In this document: positions 18,090 to 27,607 of the stretch, in pieces
Position numbering within the stretch: the stretch's first letter is position 1
How the letters are laid out: every line of letters starts with the position of its first letter
Source: Runella salmonicolor
Lineage (GTDB): Bacteria; Bacteroidota; Bacteroidia; Cytophagales; Spirosomataceae
DNA: 64,000 bases
Direction: 5' to 3'
Assembly: GCF_024158025.1 (NCBI RefSeq)
Contig: NZ_JAMZEL010000001.1
Span: forward strand, 1,363,364 to 1,427,363
Made by a program: the position numbers and the translations under genes
Notes under the pieces: model-generated
The model's database searches: none
What the model saw: only the letters and a program-made list of their open reading frames with translations
Told to the model about the DNA's origin: nothing

Positions 18090-18302
18090 ACACAATTAAA
18101 ATATAACAGCCTAATAATCAAACACATAAAAAATACAACTGCAACGAATATTACTTTTTAGAAGGAGTTATTGCAAGTTTTATTGCAGTATGAAGGGTTG
18201 TAAATCTGTCCGTTTTAACCTTTAATAACAGTTATATTGATACTTTCCAGCCCGGTAAAAGTTTGGACATTAAGCTAAGGGAATCTCTTAACTTGTAGTC
18301 CA

Positions 18303-18608
18303 ATGATCAAACACCGCAGGCATTGGAGTGAAAGCGACAAAAAAGCCATCCTCCAATATTATCAAGAACACGGAGCATCCTCTGCCGCCCGTCAATTTGA
18401 GGTTTCGACCTCTATGATTTACCGATGGGCATCTGAATCCTCATCAGCCTTAGTAAAAGAGGTTGAGACTAGTATTTCAAGCAAAGAATATCATCGTCTT
18501 TTACGCGAAAATCAGGCACTTAAAGAACTGGTAGCCGAGAAGGAACTTGAAATTCGTATAAAAGATGCCCTGTTAAAAAAAACTTCCCCTCTCAACAAGA
18601 GCGGTTGA
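18303..18608 (+). CDS. IS3-family transposase OrfA
   Basis: A 101-residue protein with an N-terminal helix-turn-helix (RRHWSESDKKAILQYYQEHG, then AARQFEVSTSMIYRWA) and a C-terminal leucine-zipper-like helix (YHRLLRENQALKELVAEKEL). Its end overlaps orfB by four bases. A run of eight A at 18575-18582 lies where IS3 elements shift -1 to make the OrfAB transposase. This half appears intact. Confidence 0.88.
   Translation: MIKHRRHWSESDKKAILQYYQEHGASSAARQFEVSTSMIYRWASESSSALVKEVETSISSKEYHRLLRENQALKELVAEKELEIRIKDALLKKTSPLNKSG
18575..18582 (+). promoter_or_regulatory. programmed -1 frameshift site (A8)
   Basis: Eight consecutive A at the orfA/orfB junction. Slipping -1 joins KDALLKK to NFPSQQERLMVAQEF, the expected OrfAB fusion of IS3 elements. 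Confidence 0.6.
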
Positions 18609-19554
18609 TGGTGGCACAGGAATTCATTGAAACCCACTTTCCCAAGAATAAAGTGTTGGCTCTATGCTACATTGCTCGAAGTAGCTATTACTACCGACCT
18701 TCTGAAGGAAAACAGGGGCGTAAGCCTTATGCAAAAGTAGTTGATAAGAACGGTCAAATGATTGAAAATGAGATTATTGTTGGATATATCCATGAACTTT
18801 TTAATCACCCTTTTGTTGATTATGGTTATTATAAAACTTATATCTACTTACGCAGAAAAAAACAATTGAATCTCAGCAAACATTTGGTTTATCGGCTCAT
18901 GAAAAGCCATCAATTGCTTAGAAATCAATATGTTAATAGTTCAAAAAAATCTAAACGAAACTGGGTTAAAGATTTGTTACCACAGGTGGAAATCGCATTC
19001 TGCTACCTTGAATTTGACCGCGGCGGCGGACCGCATTAAATTTGTATGGGTTGCAGGACAAAGCAGAAATATGCAGGTTTTGACCGTTTTAGATGTTTAT
19101 TCCCGTTGGAATATCGGCCATTACATTAGCTATTCCATTAAATATCAAGATGTTATCAGCCTATTTGAAAGAATATTTGAACACATGATAATTCCTGAAA
19201 AAAAGTATGTACGATGCGATAACGGGGCTCAATTCATTGCTGAAATGGTCCAAAGGTATTTCAAAGATAAACAGATCGTTCAGGAATTTACAAAACCTGC
19301 CACGCCTCAGCAGAACAGCCATATTGAATCGTATCATTCCATTATGGAAAGCGCTGTGTGTCAGAAATTTGAGTTTAGTAATATAAGCGACGCAAAAAAA
19401 ACAATGAATCAATTCCGTGATTTCTATAATCGCTTCGGCGCTCCGATTTGAAAGAATTCATAGTGGAATCAATTTTCAGAGTCCTGCCGAGTTCCTTCTT
19501 CAAAAAGGAATCGACATAAAAAATAGTCCCATTAACCGAGTTCCCATTCTCTAA
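18605..19554 (+). pseudogene. IS3-family transposase OrfB (DDE domain), frameshifted
   Basis: The DDE integrase domain is split over three frames. The first part runs to about 19010 (FVDYGYYKTYIYLRRKK, VYRLMKSHQLLRNQYVNSSK). A 13-base GC-rich insertion at 19017-19034 then shifts the frame within what should read LEFDRIKFVWVAG. The second part (VLTVLDVYSRW, RCDNGAQF, TPQQNSHIESYHSIME) carries the second Asp and the Glu. A stop at 19449-19451 and a further shift precede HSGINFQSPAEFLLQKGI, ending at TAA 19552-19554. The enzyme should be inactive. Confidence 0.85.
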
Positions 19555-19588
19555 AATAAGGGACGGTTTTTTGTCCAGTTTTTATCGG

Positions 19589-19894
19589 TCAGCACAGATA
19601 CCTCTCATTAATCGACGAAAAGTCTCTGATGTACTTCCATTAATCCGAAAGTTTGTGTTAGTAGATCACTAGCATAAAGCAAGATAAAATGCATAGATTT
19701 ATTGCCGATTAAATTGGCAAAACTTCCAAACTCTCTACTTTAAATCGGCCGATTTTTATAGATTAATCCATTTGTAATCTTTTGATAACAAAATAGTTAT
19801 ATTGTTAAGTGAGCAGAAAACAACCCATACTTTAGTATTTATATTAAAGGGTTGTATATTTACACAATCCATCGAGAGTAAAAAACTTAAATAA
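19589..19894. other. intergenic region before the R-M genes
   Basis: AT-rich, no gene. TATATTTA at 19855-19862 is a one-mismatch -7 box, 33 bases before the methyltransferase ATG, and may be its promoter. Confidence 0.35.
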
Positions 19895-20761
19895 ATGGAA
19901 ATGGTTAAACAACTAAATAAAGCAAAAATTGAATCATTGGATAATAGATGGACGGATTCAAGTATTATACTTGGCGATACGAGAGAAATAGTTCATACAC
20001 TACCGGATAATTTTTATTCAAGTATCATTACAAGTCCACCATATTGGGGGAAAAGAGACTATGGCTATAGTGGCCAAATTGGTGCAGAAGAGGATTTAAA
20101 TGATTATATAACGCATTTAGTCTTAATATTCAGAACTTTACGGGATAAAATAAAGAAAGATGGAACCCTATGGCTTAATATAGGTGACTCATATACAAGT
20201 GGTAATAGGACTTGGAGATCTGGCGATAAAAGAAATCCCGCCAGAGGAATGTCATATAGACCAGCAACTCCAGTTGGGCTAAAACCTAAGGACTTAATAG
20301 GCATTCCATGGCGGCTTGCATTAGCTCTACAAGAGGACGGGTGGTATTTAAGATCAGATATTATTTGGTACAAACCAAATTGTCAGCCAGAATCCGTCAA
20401 AGATCGGCCTACTCAATCCCATGAATATATTTTTATGTTTTCAAAGAATAAAAATTACTATTATGATTCTGAAAGCATGAAGGAACCCGCTGCAGAAAAA
20501 GGCAAAACCAGAAGCAGAAGGTCTGTATGGCAAGTAAATACTGAACCTTTGAAAGAAGCCCATTTTGCCACTTTCCCAGAAGAGTTAATTAAACCTATAA
20601 TACAAGCAACTTCAAAAGAAGGGGAATTTATTTTGGACCCATTCTTTGGAGCTGGAACTGTTGGAGTAGTATGCAAAAAGCTTAATCGTAATTATCATGG
20701 GATTGAATTAAAAGAAGAGTATATTCAAATTTCAGAAAGGAGAATAAAAAATGTTAAGTAA
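19895..20761 (+). CDS. type II DNA methyltransferase, N4-cytosine type (M.XcyI/Cfr9I-like)
   Basis: A 288-residue beta-class DNA methyltransferase. Catalytic motif IV TSPPYWGKRDYG (S47-PPY-W51) comes first, and the SAM-binding motif I DPFFGAGTVGVV is near residue 248. SPPYW with this order is typical of m4C enzymes such as M.XcyI and M.Cfr9I. The AdoMet-dependent methylation would protect the host at the restriction site. Its end overlaps the next gene, a probable XcyI-family nuclease, by 11 bases, so expression is coupled. The predicted target CCCGGG is inferred from the partner's family. Confidence 0.9.
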   Translation: MEMVKQLNKAKIESLDNRWTDSSIILGDTREIVHTLPDNFYSSIITSPPYWGKRDYGYSGQIGAEEDLNDYITHLVLIFRTLRDKIKKDGTLWLNIGDSYTSGNRTWRSGDKRNPARGMSYRPATPVGLKPKDLIGIPWRLALALQEDGWYLRSDIIWYKPNCQPESVKDRPTQSHEYIFMFSKNKNYYYDSESMKEPAAEKGKTRSRRSVWQVNTEPLKEAHFATFPEELIKPIIQATSKEGEFILDPFFGAGTVGVVCKKLNRNYHGIELKEEYIQISERRIKNVK

Positions 20762-21713
20762 GTCTTTTCCAGTTTTATCTCCAGAATTACAAATTGGGTT
20801 TCACTACAGGCTTAAAAATATCAAAGACCTTTACTTTCATGAAGCTTTAAGAAAAGCAGTTCAGAATTTACAAATTAGTAGTATAGATGCTGAGCTTAAT
20901 GAATATGTTCCTACCGATAGTTTACAAAAACTTGCATCATTTTCAATAAGAGGAGAAGCAATTTTTCCTGTACCAATTTTATTAAAAGAAAACCCATTTT
21001 TATTGGGCTATTACAGATTACTCCTTGGTTTCTCTCAAAAAGAATTTTATTCAAAGGGGCCTTTTGGAATATTTAAGTTAATGGAGGAAAAGGGGAAATT
21101 ATCGCCTAAATCTTCACAATTACTCAACGGGCTTTGTGTAAGCTTGATAGCATCTGCTGCTGAATTTGTTGTTCAATTTGAAGAATTTAATTTATTGATA
21201 ATATCTGAATTACAAATTTTAACAGTTGGTCCTCAATTAAGAGGTTCTATCAATAATGAATATGGGCAAATTGCAACTCAAAAAACATTTGGCATAATTA
21301 AAGATTTGGTAAGTAAATATATACTATCGTCTACACCAACATCTATTAAAATTAAAAACGATTCTGGAAGAATAGTAACTATTAAATTCTCCTCCGATCC
21401 AGACATTGAAATTATTGAAGAACTCCAAAGTGGTTCACGAGGGCTTATATCAATTGAAATAAAAGGAGGGAAAGACATTTCCAATATTCATAATCGAATT
21501 GGTGAAGCGGAAAAAAGTCATCAAAAAGCTCGTCAGAGGGGTTATTTTGAGTTCATGACAATAATTAGCGTTGACATAGACTATATTGCTTTAAAATCCG
21601 AATCACCAACAACTAGTCATTTTTTCAACCTTTTTAAAATATCAGATAAGAACTCTTTTGAATATCAAAGATTTAAAGATATTATTTCTTCAATAATAAG
21701 TGTTAACATCTGA
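20751..21713 (+). CDS. XcyI-family type II restriction endonuclease
   Basis: A 320-residue protein that I match to the XcyI-type nucleases (CCCGGG cutters). The catalytic PD-(D/E)xK core is visible as SSDPDIEII, about 20 residues, then ISIEIKGGKD; an upstream conserved QLRGSINNEYGQIATQKTFG segment and a downstream KSHQKARQRGYFEFMTII segment also fit the family. It would cut unmodified DNA as the restriction half of the pair. It overlaps the methyltransferase gene by 11 bases. Family assignment is from remembered motif layout and should be confirmed by profile search. Confidence 0.78.
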   Translation: MLSKSFPVLSPELQIGFHYRLKNIKDLYFHEALRKAVQNLQISSIDAELNEYVPTDSLQKLASFSIRGEAIFPVPILLKENPFLLGYYRLLLGFSQKEFYSKGPFGIFKLMEEKGKLSPKSSQLLNGLCVSLIASAAEFVVQFEEFNLLIISELQILTVGPQLRGSINNEYGQIATQKTFGIIKDLVSKYILSSTPTSIKIKNDSGRIVTIKFSSDPDIEIIEELQSGSRGLISIEIKGGKDISNIHNRIGEAEKSHQKARQRGYFEFMTIISVDIDYIALKSESPTTSHFFNLFKISDKNSFEYQRFKDIISSIISVNI

Positions 21714-21796
21714 GTTTCTAGATATAAGAATACTCACTATGTATTATTAAATATAAGTTAATTTTACAAAATTTAAATGTTTAATAGTCAACATAC

Positions 21797-21879
21797 TGAA
21801 AGTATCCCTGTAAACAGGCAGTTTAAAATTAGATAATTTTCATTAATTTTGAACTGTGTGTTATACAGGGATACTTTCA
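21797..21879. terminator. large two-tier hairpin between convergent genes
   Basis: A perfect 16-bp inverted repeat (21797-21812 with 21864-21879) encloses a second 12-bp inverted repeat with one G-U pair (about 21819-21830 with 21845-21856). It lies between the restriction gene stop and the convergent lipoprotein stop, and could end transcription on both strands. Confidence 0.6.
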
Positions 21880-21883
21880 AACA

Positions 21884-23503
21884 TCAAATATCAATTATTA
21901 TAACTGTACCATTACGTGAAAAATCAATATTCAATTTATTAAGGTCAAATTCCCATAATTCCGTGTCGTTCACAAGGGTATATATCTTTTCATTAAGAAA
22001 AACGCCTTGTGAAATAGATTTCGGTAGCCCTCCCGGAAACCAGTCTTCATAAACAAGAGAAAACTCAATAGTATTATTAAGATATTTAAGATCTATAATG
22101 AATTGATTAGATATTAATAAATAAGCACCATCTTTTCTTGTTACACAAGGAATGAGCCCATATGAAAAGGAAGGAACATACGTACCTAGGTCTACAGTAG
22201 AAACGCTAATATATAGATAGTTGACATTGACTTTGCCATTACTTTCAACATTAAAAATACTAAAATCATTATAAATACCTGGATCAAAAGAATCAGTTAA
22301 AAAACTTTGCCCAAATTTAAAACCTATTTTGTATTCTCTAATTTCTTCAGGATATAAGCTTAGAATAGGTGATTTGATATCATTGTTGATTGAATATACA
22401 TAAGAATAATTAGAAATCTTTGAAGCAGATAGATATGGTTGTAAATCTTCAAAAGAAGACGGGTATTTCAGTTCTAAAAATACTTTATTCATATGATAGA
22501 AATAAAGATTTGAATTATAGGAAATGCTATCTTTATACTGCATAAACATTAACTTAAACTCATTTGATTCAGAAAGAAATGAACAATAAGTCTGAATTGA
22601 ATTCTTAAATTTGGTTCCAGTTAACAAGGACTTTACTCTATATTTTTTATCTGTCAGATTTATATCAATAATTTCTAAGTTATAATTCCCCTCATTAACC
22701 ATAGCTCCTTCTGTCTTTACAGCAAGCACTAAACTATTGGATATTTTACTATATTCTACTTCATTAATAGAAAATACTTCAACAGAATCACTAGTAATTG
22801 GACTTTTCCTGATTTTTGTAGACATGTCAAAAGTAGTAGTCCAATTGTTTTTTAAATTATCATAAGTAGATACGATTAACTTTGAATTACTAATATAGGC
22901 ACAGGACAGAATACCATCTCTAGAAAAAAGTTTAATACTTCTCTGGTTATTAGTAGGTCCTTTTAAATTATCCCAAGGTGTAATCTGAATACGCATATAA
23001 TCTTTAGAAGTATAGGTACTACTCAAATTACCATTATTAAATATTTCAGACTCGTTATTTTTATTGTAGGCAAAAGGAACAACATAAAAGTAAGCACCTT
23101 TACTTTTATCAAAGTTGATTAGATTGGATGAAATAATTTTTTTACCATCCTGAGTTGCCGAAGTCTGTGTAGCTTTTAAGATTTGATAGGCTCCTTTTAC
23201 TTCTCTAGCTCTTATAAAATCTGAAACAACTAAACTATCGTAAGAATAAAAAACTCCAAAATCAAGCAAATTATCAGAGGTTTTAAATCTGACTTTATAG
23301 CCTGCTGTAATTGAATCATTAGAAAAAGGAGAAGAGTTATTCGGGTCCTTCTCACGTACAATTATTGGTTTGAGTGTTTCATCTAATTCGACTGGGTAGT
23401 AAATAGATTTGGTTTTGATTTCAAATGGATCTTTACAGCTACTTAACCAGAAGCAACAAAATGCTAAACCAATGACAAAAAAAATGAACCTTAAGTTTTT
23501 CAT
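21884..23503 (-). CDS. lipoprotein of unknown function, paralog 1
   Basis: A 539-residue exported lipoprotein. The signal peptide ends in a lipobox (FWLSSC, Cys at about residue 23), so it should be anchored in the outer or inner membrane facing the periplasm or surface. The rest is beta-rich with repeated VFSINEVEYSKISNSLVLAV-like strands, compatible with a beta-propeller (inference). About 240 central residues are identical to the next paralog (23669-25258), while the flanks and C-terminal parts diverge. It is the last gene of the minus-strand protease module. Confidence 0.75.
   Translation of the reverse strand: MKNLRFIFFVIGLAFCCFWLSSCKDPFEIKTKSIYYPVELDETLKPIIVREKDPNNSSPFSNDSITAGYKVRFKTSDNLLDFGVFYSYDSLVVSDFIRAREVKGAYQILKATQTSATQDGKKIISSNLINFDKSKGAYFYVVPFAYNKNNESEIFNNGNLSSTYTSKDYMRIQITPWDNLKGPTNNQRSIKLFSRDGILSCAYISNSKLIVSTYDNLKNNWTTTFDMSTKIRKSPITSDSVEVFSINEVEYSKISNSLVLAVKTEGAMVNEGNYNLEIIDINLTDKKYRVKSLLTGTKFKNSIQTYCSFLSESNEFKLMFMQYKDSISYNSNLYFYHMNKVFLELKYPSSFEDLQPYLSASKISNYSYVYSINNDIKSPILSLYPEEIREYKIGFKFGQSFLTDSFDPGIYNDFSIFNVESNGKVNVNYLYISVSTVDLGTYVPSFSYGLIPCVTRKDGAYLLISNQFIIDLKYLNNTIEFSLVYEDWFPGGLPKSISQGVFLNEKIYTLVNDTELWEFDLNKLNIDFSRNGTVIIIDI
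22541..23261. repeat. 721-bp exact duplicate, copy 1
   Basis: By eye identical to 24296-25016 (constant offset 1755), within the two lipoprotein genes. Sequence on both sides is clearly diverged, so this is a mosaic block rather than a simple young duplication. Confidence 0.85.
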
Positions 23504-23668
23504 TTAAGAGTAAATACCAATCAGTATAGTTTTTAGTACCTTTTCAAATAATTATTTTTTTAGCCAAACTTACAAGATAATAATTTCTTTAAATCAAAAC
23601 GCTTATTAATTAAAAATGAGTATAGACGTCATCTTGTCGCTTTTGTAAGTCTTTCCTTCTATCAGCAA

Positions 23669-25258
23669 TCAAATATCAATTATTTTAACTGTACCATTAC
23701 GTGAAAAATCAATATTTAATTTATTAGGATCAAATTCCCACAAATCAATACCATTAACAAGTGCATATATTTTTTCATTAAGAAAAACGCCCTGTGAAAT
23801 AGATTTCGGTAGCCCTCCCGGAAACCAATCTTTAAAAACTGGAGAAACTTCTATGGTATTGTTTATATATTTAAGGTCTAGAATAAATTGATTAGATATT
23901 AATAAATATGCACCATCTTTTTTAGCTATACAGGGAATAAGCCCGTAAGCAAAAGTAGATATATAGGTTCTTAAATCACCATAAGCAAAGGTAATGTCCA
24001 AATGAGAAACATTGATTTTGCCATTACTTTCAATATTAAAAACACTAAAATCAGGATAAAAGTCAAAATCAAATGAATCAGTAATAAAACTTTGTCCGAA
24101 TTTTAAACCTATATTATATTCTCCAATTTGATTAGAATACAAGATTATAGTTGGTAATTTAATATCATTGTTGATTGAATAAACACAAGAATAATTAGAA
24201 ATATAGCCTGAAAAAGAATACGTATTAGGTGATGGCGAGGGGTACTGTAGTTCTAAAAATACTTTAGAAACGTCAGAATAACTACCTTTAGACGACATAA
24301 ACATTAACTTAAACTCATTTGATTCAGAAAGAAATGAACAATAAGTCTGAATTGAATTCTTAAATTTGGTTCCAGTTAACAAGGACTTTACTCTATATTT
24401 TTTATCTGTCAGATTTATATCAATAATTTCTAAGTTATAATTCCCCTCATTAACCATAGCTCCTTCTGTCTTTACAGCAAGCACTAAACTATTGGATATT
24501 TTACTATATTCTACTTCATTAATAGAAAATACTTCAACAGAATCACTAGTAATTGGACTTTTCCTGATTTTTGTAGACATGTCAAAAGTAGTAGTCCAAT
24601 TGTTTTTTAAATTATCATAAGTAGATACGATTAACTTTGAATTACTAATATAGGCACAGGACAGAATACCATCTCTAGAAAAAAGTTTAATACTTCTCTG
24701 GTTATTAGTAGGTCCTTTTAAATTATCCCAAGGTGTAATCTGAATACGCATATAATCTTTAGAAGTATAGGTACTACTCAAATTACCATTATTAAATATT
24801 TCAGACTCGTTATTTTTATTGTAGGCAAAAGGAACAACATAAAAGTAAGCACCTTTACTTTTATCAAAGTTGATTAGATTGGATGAAATAATTTTTTTAC
24901 CATCCTGAGTTGCCGAAGTCTGTGTAGCTTTTAAGATTTGATAGGCTCCTTTTACTTCTCTAGCTCTTATAAAATCTGAAACAACTAAACTATCGTAAGA
25001 ATAAAAAACTCCAAAACCAGTTAAGATATTATCACTTTTGAATCTGACTTTATAACCAACTAAAATTGAATCTGTAGAAAAAGGATAAGGCCTATTCGGA
25101 TCCTTCTCACGCACAATTATTGGTTTGAGTGTTTCATCTAATTCGACTGGGTAATAAATAGATTTGGTTTTGATTTCTAATGGGTCTTTACAGCTACATA
25201 ACCAGAAGCAACAAAATGCTAAACCAATGACAAAAAAAAAGAACCTTAAGTTTTTCAT
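23669..25258 (-). CDS. lipoprotein of unknown function, paralog 2
   Basis: A 529-residue paralog of the previous gene with the same signal peptide and lipobox (FWLCSC, two Cys). Residues about 65-320 are nearly all identical to the neighbour. The C-terminal 200 residues are similar but diverged (SYSDVSKVFLELQYPS, LIPCIAKKDGAYLLISNQF). The gene lies 50 bases after the trypsin-like protease and 165 bases before its paralog, on the same strand, so it is probably in the same transcription unit. The role is unknown; by context a surface or periplasmic target, inhibitor or sensor of the protease pair (inference). Confidence 0.75.
   Translation of the reverse strand: MKNLRFFFFVIGLAFCCFWLCSCKDPLEIKTKSIYYPVELDETLKPIIVREKDPNRPYPFSTDSILVGYKVRFKSDNILTGFGVFYSYDSLVVSDFIRAREVKGAYQILKATQTSATQDGKKIISSNLINFDKSKGAYFYVVPFAYNKNNESEIFNNGNLSSTYTSKDYMRIQITPWDNLKGPTNNQRSIKLFSRDGILSCAYISNSKLIVSTYDNLKNNWTTTFDMSTKIRKSPITSDSVEVFSINEVEYSKISNSLVLAVKTEGAMVNEGNYNLEIIDINLTDKKYRVKSLLTGTKFKNSIQTYCSFLSESNEFKLMFMSSKGSYSDVSKVFLELQYPSPSPNTYSFSGYISNYSCVYSINNDIKLPTIILYSNQIGEYNIGLKFGQSFITDSFDFDFYPDFSVFNIESNGKINVSHLDITFAYGDLRTYISTFAYGLIPCIAKKDGAYLLISNQFILDLKYINNTIEVSPVFKDWFPGGLPKSISQGVFLNEKIYALVNGIDLWEFDPNKLNIDFSRNGTVKIIDI
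24296..25016. repeat. 721-bp exact duplicate, copy 2
   Basis: Partner of 22541-23261, carried by the upstream lipoprotein gene. The edges are abrupt on both sides. Confidence 0.85.
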
Positions 25259-25307
25259 TTGTTAGCCTTAAATTAATAATTATTAGCTTGAAAGAATTGT
25301 TCTTTTT

Positions 25308-26390
25308 TTATTTATGAATGACACTGATATATTGAATTGACTCACCTATACAAGAGCCATGGCCATTTAGGTCGCAATTATAAAGATATGGACAGTCATT
25401 CTCTATGAATATATCAGTATCAACATCACCAGCAAGAACCATACCTAGCACATTTCCTTGTTTATCTAAAATTGGAGAGCCAGAATTACCTTCGAAAAGA
25501 TCTAATTTAATTTTAAAAATATTTTTATCTGAAGAAGGCTTAGAGGAAAAAAGCCTACCGTTGTTGGCATATTTAAGTGGTATTCCTTGAGGATAACCTA
25601 ATGTATACAACTCTTCTTTAGGGCTAATAGGAGATGTTCTAGGCACTAGTGCTTTTTTATCTAAAGAAAGTTTTCCCTTAACTTTAATCAAAGCAAAATC
25701 TATTTTATCTTTCATAGATTTCATTAAATCGACAGATTCAATTTCATAAACATCTTCTTTCTTTAAATTTCTATTATAATCATCTTCATTCAGCATTTGA
25801 TATCCAAATACAACATAAAAATCAGTAGACTTTTTGCCTTCAAAACAATGACCAGCAGTAGCAATTAAATTATCCTTAATTATGAAACCAGTTCCTATGG
25901 CACAGCTCGGCTGAAGCCCAAATCTAACATTTGCATCACAGAATGCATAAGCTTTCCAATATAGATTTATATTTTTTTTGAATGAATATGAACCATTAGA
26001 GTTTTTATTTATATATTTTTTTGGTATCAATGCAGGAACCGATTTAGCAACTTTTGTAAATAAATCATATGAATCAGGAATATACTTTTTCATTCTATAA
26101 AGATCATTTCGTTCATCAGCATGTCCCCCAATTCCCCGTTTTCTTTTTCGGACTATTAGTTCGTGTATTAAAGTGTCCGAAACGTAATTAGCTAATTCTT
26201 TATACTTAAAACCGTTTAGATTTAATCTTCGGAATCTGATTTCGTGTAAAATTACTGTATCAGGAAATTGTCTGAGACTGTCACTCTTCCTTTGACTTAT
26301 AAAATGTGTATTCTTGCTGGTTAAAGCACCAACATACAGGCTAAATGTTGTTATAGCTATAAATAATAAAAAAAAAGTGAATTTTTTCAT
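25308..26390 (-). CDS. exported trypsin-like serine protease
   Basis: A 360-residue S1-fold protease with an N-terminal signal peptide or anchor (residues 3-21). The chymotrypsin-like domain occupies about 160-345. The full triad is visible: His181 in IATAGHC, Asp231 in KIDFALIKV, Ser303 in EGNSGSPIL. About 135 residues precede the domain and could form a propeptide or binding segment. Cysteines near 151, 163 and 182 and the C-terminal CPYLYNCDLNGHGSC suggest disulfides, fitting the periplasm. It lies 71 bases after the caspase gene and 50 before a lipoprotein. Confidence 0.9.
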   Translation of the reverse strand: MKKFTFFLLFIAITTFSLYVGALTSKNTHFISQRKSDSLRQFPDTVILHEIRFRRLNLNGFKYKELANYVSDTLIHELIVRKRKRGIGGHADERNDLYRMKKYIPDSYDLFTKVAKSVPALIPKKYINKNSNGSYSFKKNINLYWKAYAFCDANVRFGLQPSCAIGTGFIIKDNLIATAGHCFEGKKSTDFYVVFGYQMLNEDDYNRNLKKEDVYEIESVDLMKSMKDKIDFALIKVKGKLSLDKKALVPRTSPISPKEELYTLGYPQGIPLKYANNGRLFSSKPSSDKNIFKIKLDLFEGNSGSPILDKQGNVLGMVLAGDVDTDIFIENDCPYLYNCDLNGHGSCIGESIQYISVIHK

Positions 26391-26461
26391 TCAATTAAAG
26401 GTTTTTGCAATTAAATATTCTGTTAAAAATTATTAAATATAATGATATTTGAGCATCATAC

Positions 26462-27598
26462 TTATTTAGGTAAAAATATAAAACTACCATGGTTCGTTGT
26501 AAAATTGTAAGGTCTTTGGTCTCCGATTGATTTCCTAAAGACTTCGTCTGTAATCTTCTGAAATATAGCTCCTAGAGTTAATCCAGGTGATGGCAAATAT
26601 TGTAGAAGTGTTTCTGTATATAGACTATTCCTTCCAGTTCCGTCTTCAACCGTACTTTTTGCTTGAGTCGAATAAGCTATTGACGAAGTTGTAGGTGAGC
26701 TTGTGCCAAGGCCTCCTGTACCTTTAACGGAACGTAGTCCTGATTTTATGAAAGGGTTATTTCTACAAGCATCTAAAATAATGAGGTTTACCGATGCATT
26801 AGATTGCTCTAAGTTTTCTATTAATTTATCCAAGTCTACGCATTTATTTCTGATTCTGATATTAGTACTATCATTTAGAGTTTCGCTTTGTGGAATACCA
26901 TCAATAGGAATTAAATAGTTTTTATTTCTAATTTCCATCCCATGCCCAGCATAATAGAATATTATAACTTGATAATTTTCTATTTTTTCAGCAAATTGGG
27001 CGATTTCGAAATCCATATCTTCCTTGGATAAATCTAATCTTAAGAATATGTCTTCTTCTCTAAAATTTAGTCTAGTATTTAATAATTTTGCCATATCTAT
27101 AGCATCATTAACTGGGTTATCTAGCTTAGCTTTACCAGGGTATTTCGAATTGCCAATTATTAAGGCTATGCTTTTTTCAGGCTTATGATTATTTATACTT
27201 ACTTCTCTTGTAATAACACCACTAATATTATTTGCTATAATTTCAACTGTATTTTCTCCTTCTCTTAGGCTAATGGTTCTAGAAAAATAAAGACTATTAG
27301 GAGGACATAAGTCTGATTTTTTTAGTGTGTCAATTTGAGGCTTATTTTCATTTAATTTTATTTTAACTATTTCTTTTTCTGGAAAATTAATATTGGAAAC
27401 GCATCCTTTGATAGTAAACAAACTATAGTCAATAGCTATACTACTTTGAGTAGGATATATAAATGAAATATTTGGTAGAGGAGGAAACATGCTTTTTGTA
27501 TTCAAAATACCAATATGAACCTTCCCTACTGAAACATCGTATTGAGCAAAAGAAATTGCAGGAGCTATTAAATATAAAATTATTATCAGGCGGTTCAT
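26462..27598 (-). CDS. exported caspase-family (C14) protein
   Basis: A 378-residue protein with a signal peptide (residues 1-18). An Ig-like N-terminal domain (about 45-137) includes LREGENTVEIIANNISG. The caspase p20-like domain (about 141-378) has the dyad His219 in FYYAGHG and Cys278 in LIILDACRNNP. It has IALIIGNSKYPGKAKLDNPVNDA at the start of the domain, as in metacaspase-like bacterial proteins that cleave after basic residues. Being exported is notable because most defence caspases are cytoplasmic. It lies nine bases after the upstream unknown gene and just before a trypsin-like protease. Confidence 0.9.
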   Translation of the reverse strand: MNRLIIILYLIAPAISFAQYDVSVGKVHIGILNTKSMFPPLPNISFIYPTQSSIAIDYSLFTIKGCVSNINFPEKEIVKIKLNENKPQIDTLKKSDLCPPNSLYFSRTISLREGENTVEIIANNISGVITREVSINNHKPEKSIALIIGNSKYPGKAKLDNPVNDAIDMAKLLNTRLNFREEDIFLRLDLSKEDMDFEIAQFAEKIENYQVIIFYYAGHGMEIRNKNYLIPIDGIPQSETLNDSTNIRIRNKCVDLDKLIENLEQSNASVNLIILDACRNNPFIKSGLRSVKGTGGLGTSSPTTSSIAYSTQAKSTVEDGTGRNSLYTETLLQYLPSPGLTLGAIFQKITDEVFRKSIGDQRPYNFTTNHGSFIFLPK

Positions 27599-27607
27599 AA
27601 AATAGTT

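Larger units (their letters stand above)
18252..19588 (+). mobile_element. IS3-family insertion sequence, inactivated
   Basis: orfA and a broken orfB are bounded by imperfect terminal inverted repeats: CCGGTAAAAGTTTGGACA at 18252-18269 and its near-inverse TGTCCAGTTTTTATCGG at 19572-19588. Length about 1.34 kb fits IS3. No clear target duplication was seen. It sits immediately inside the left att site. Confidence 0.75.
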
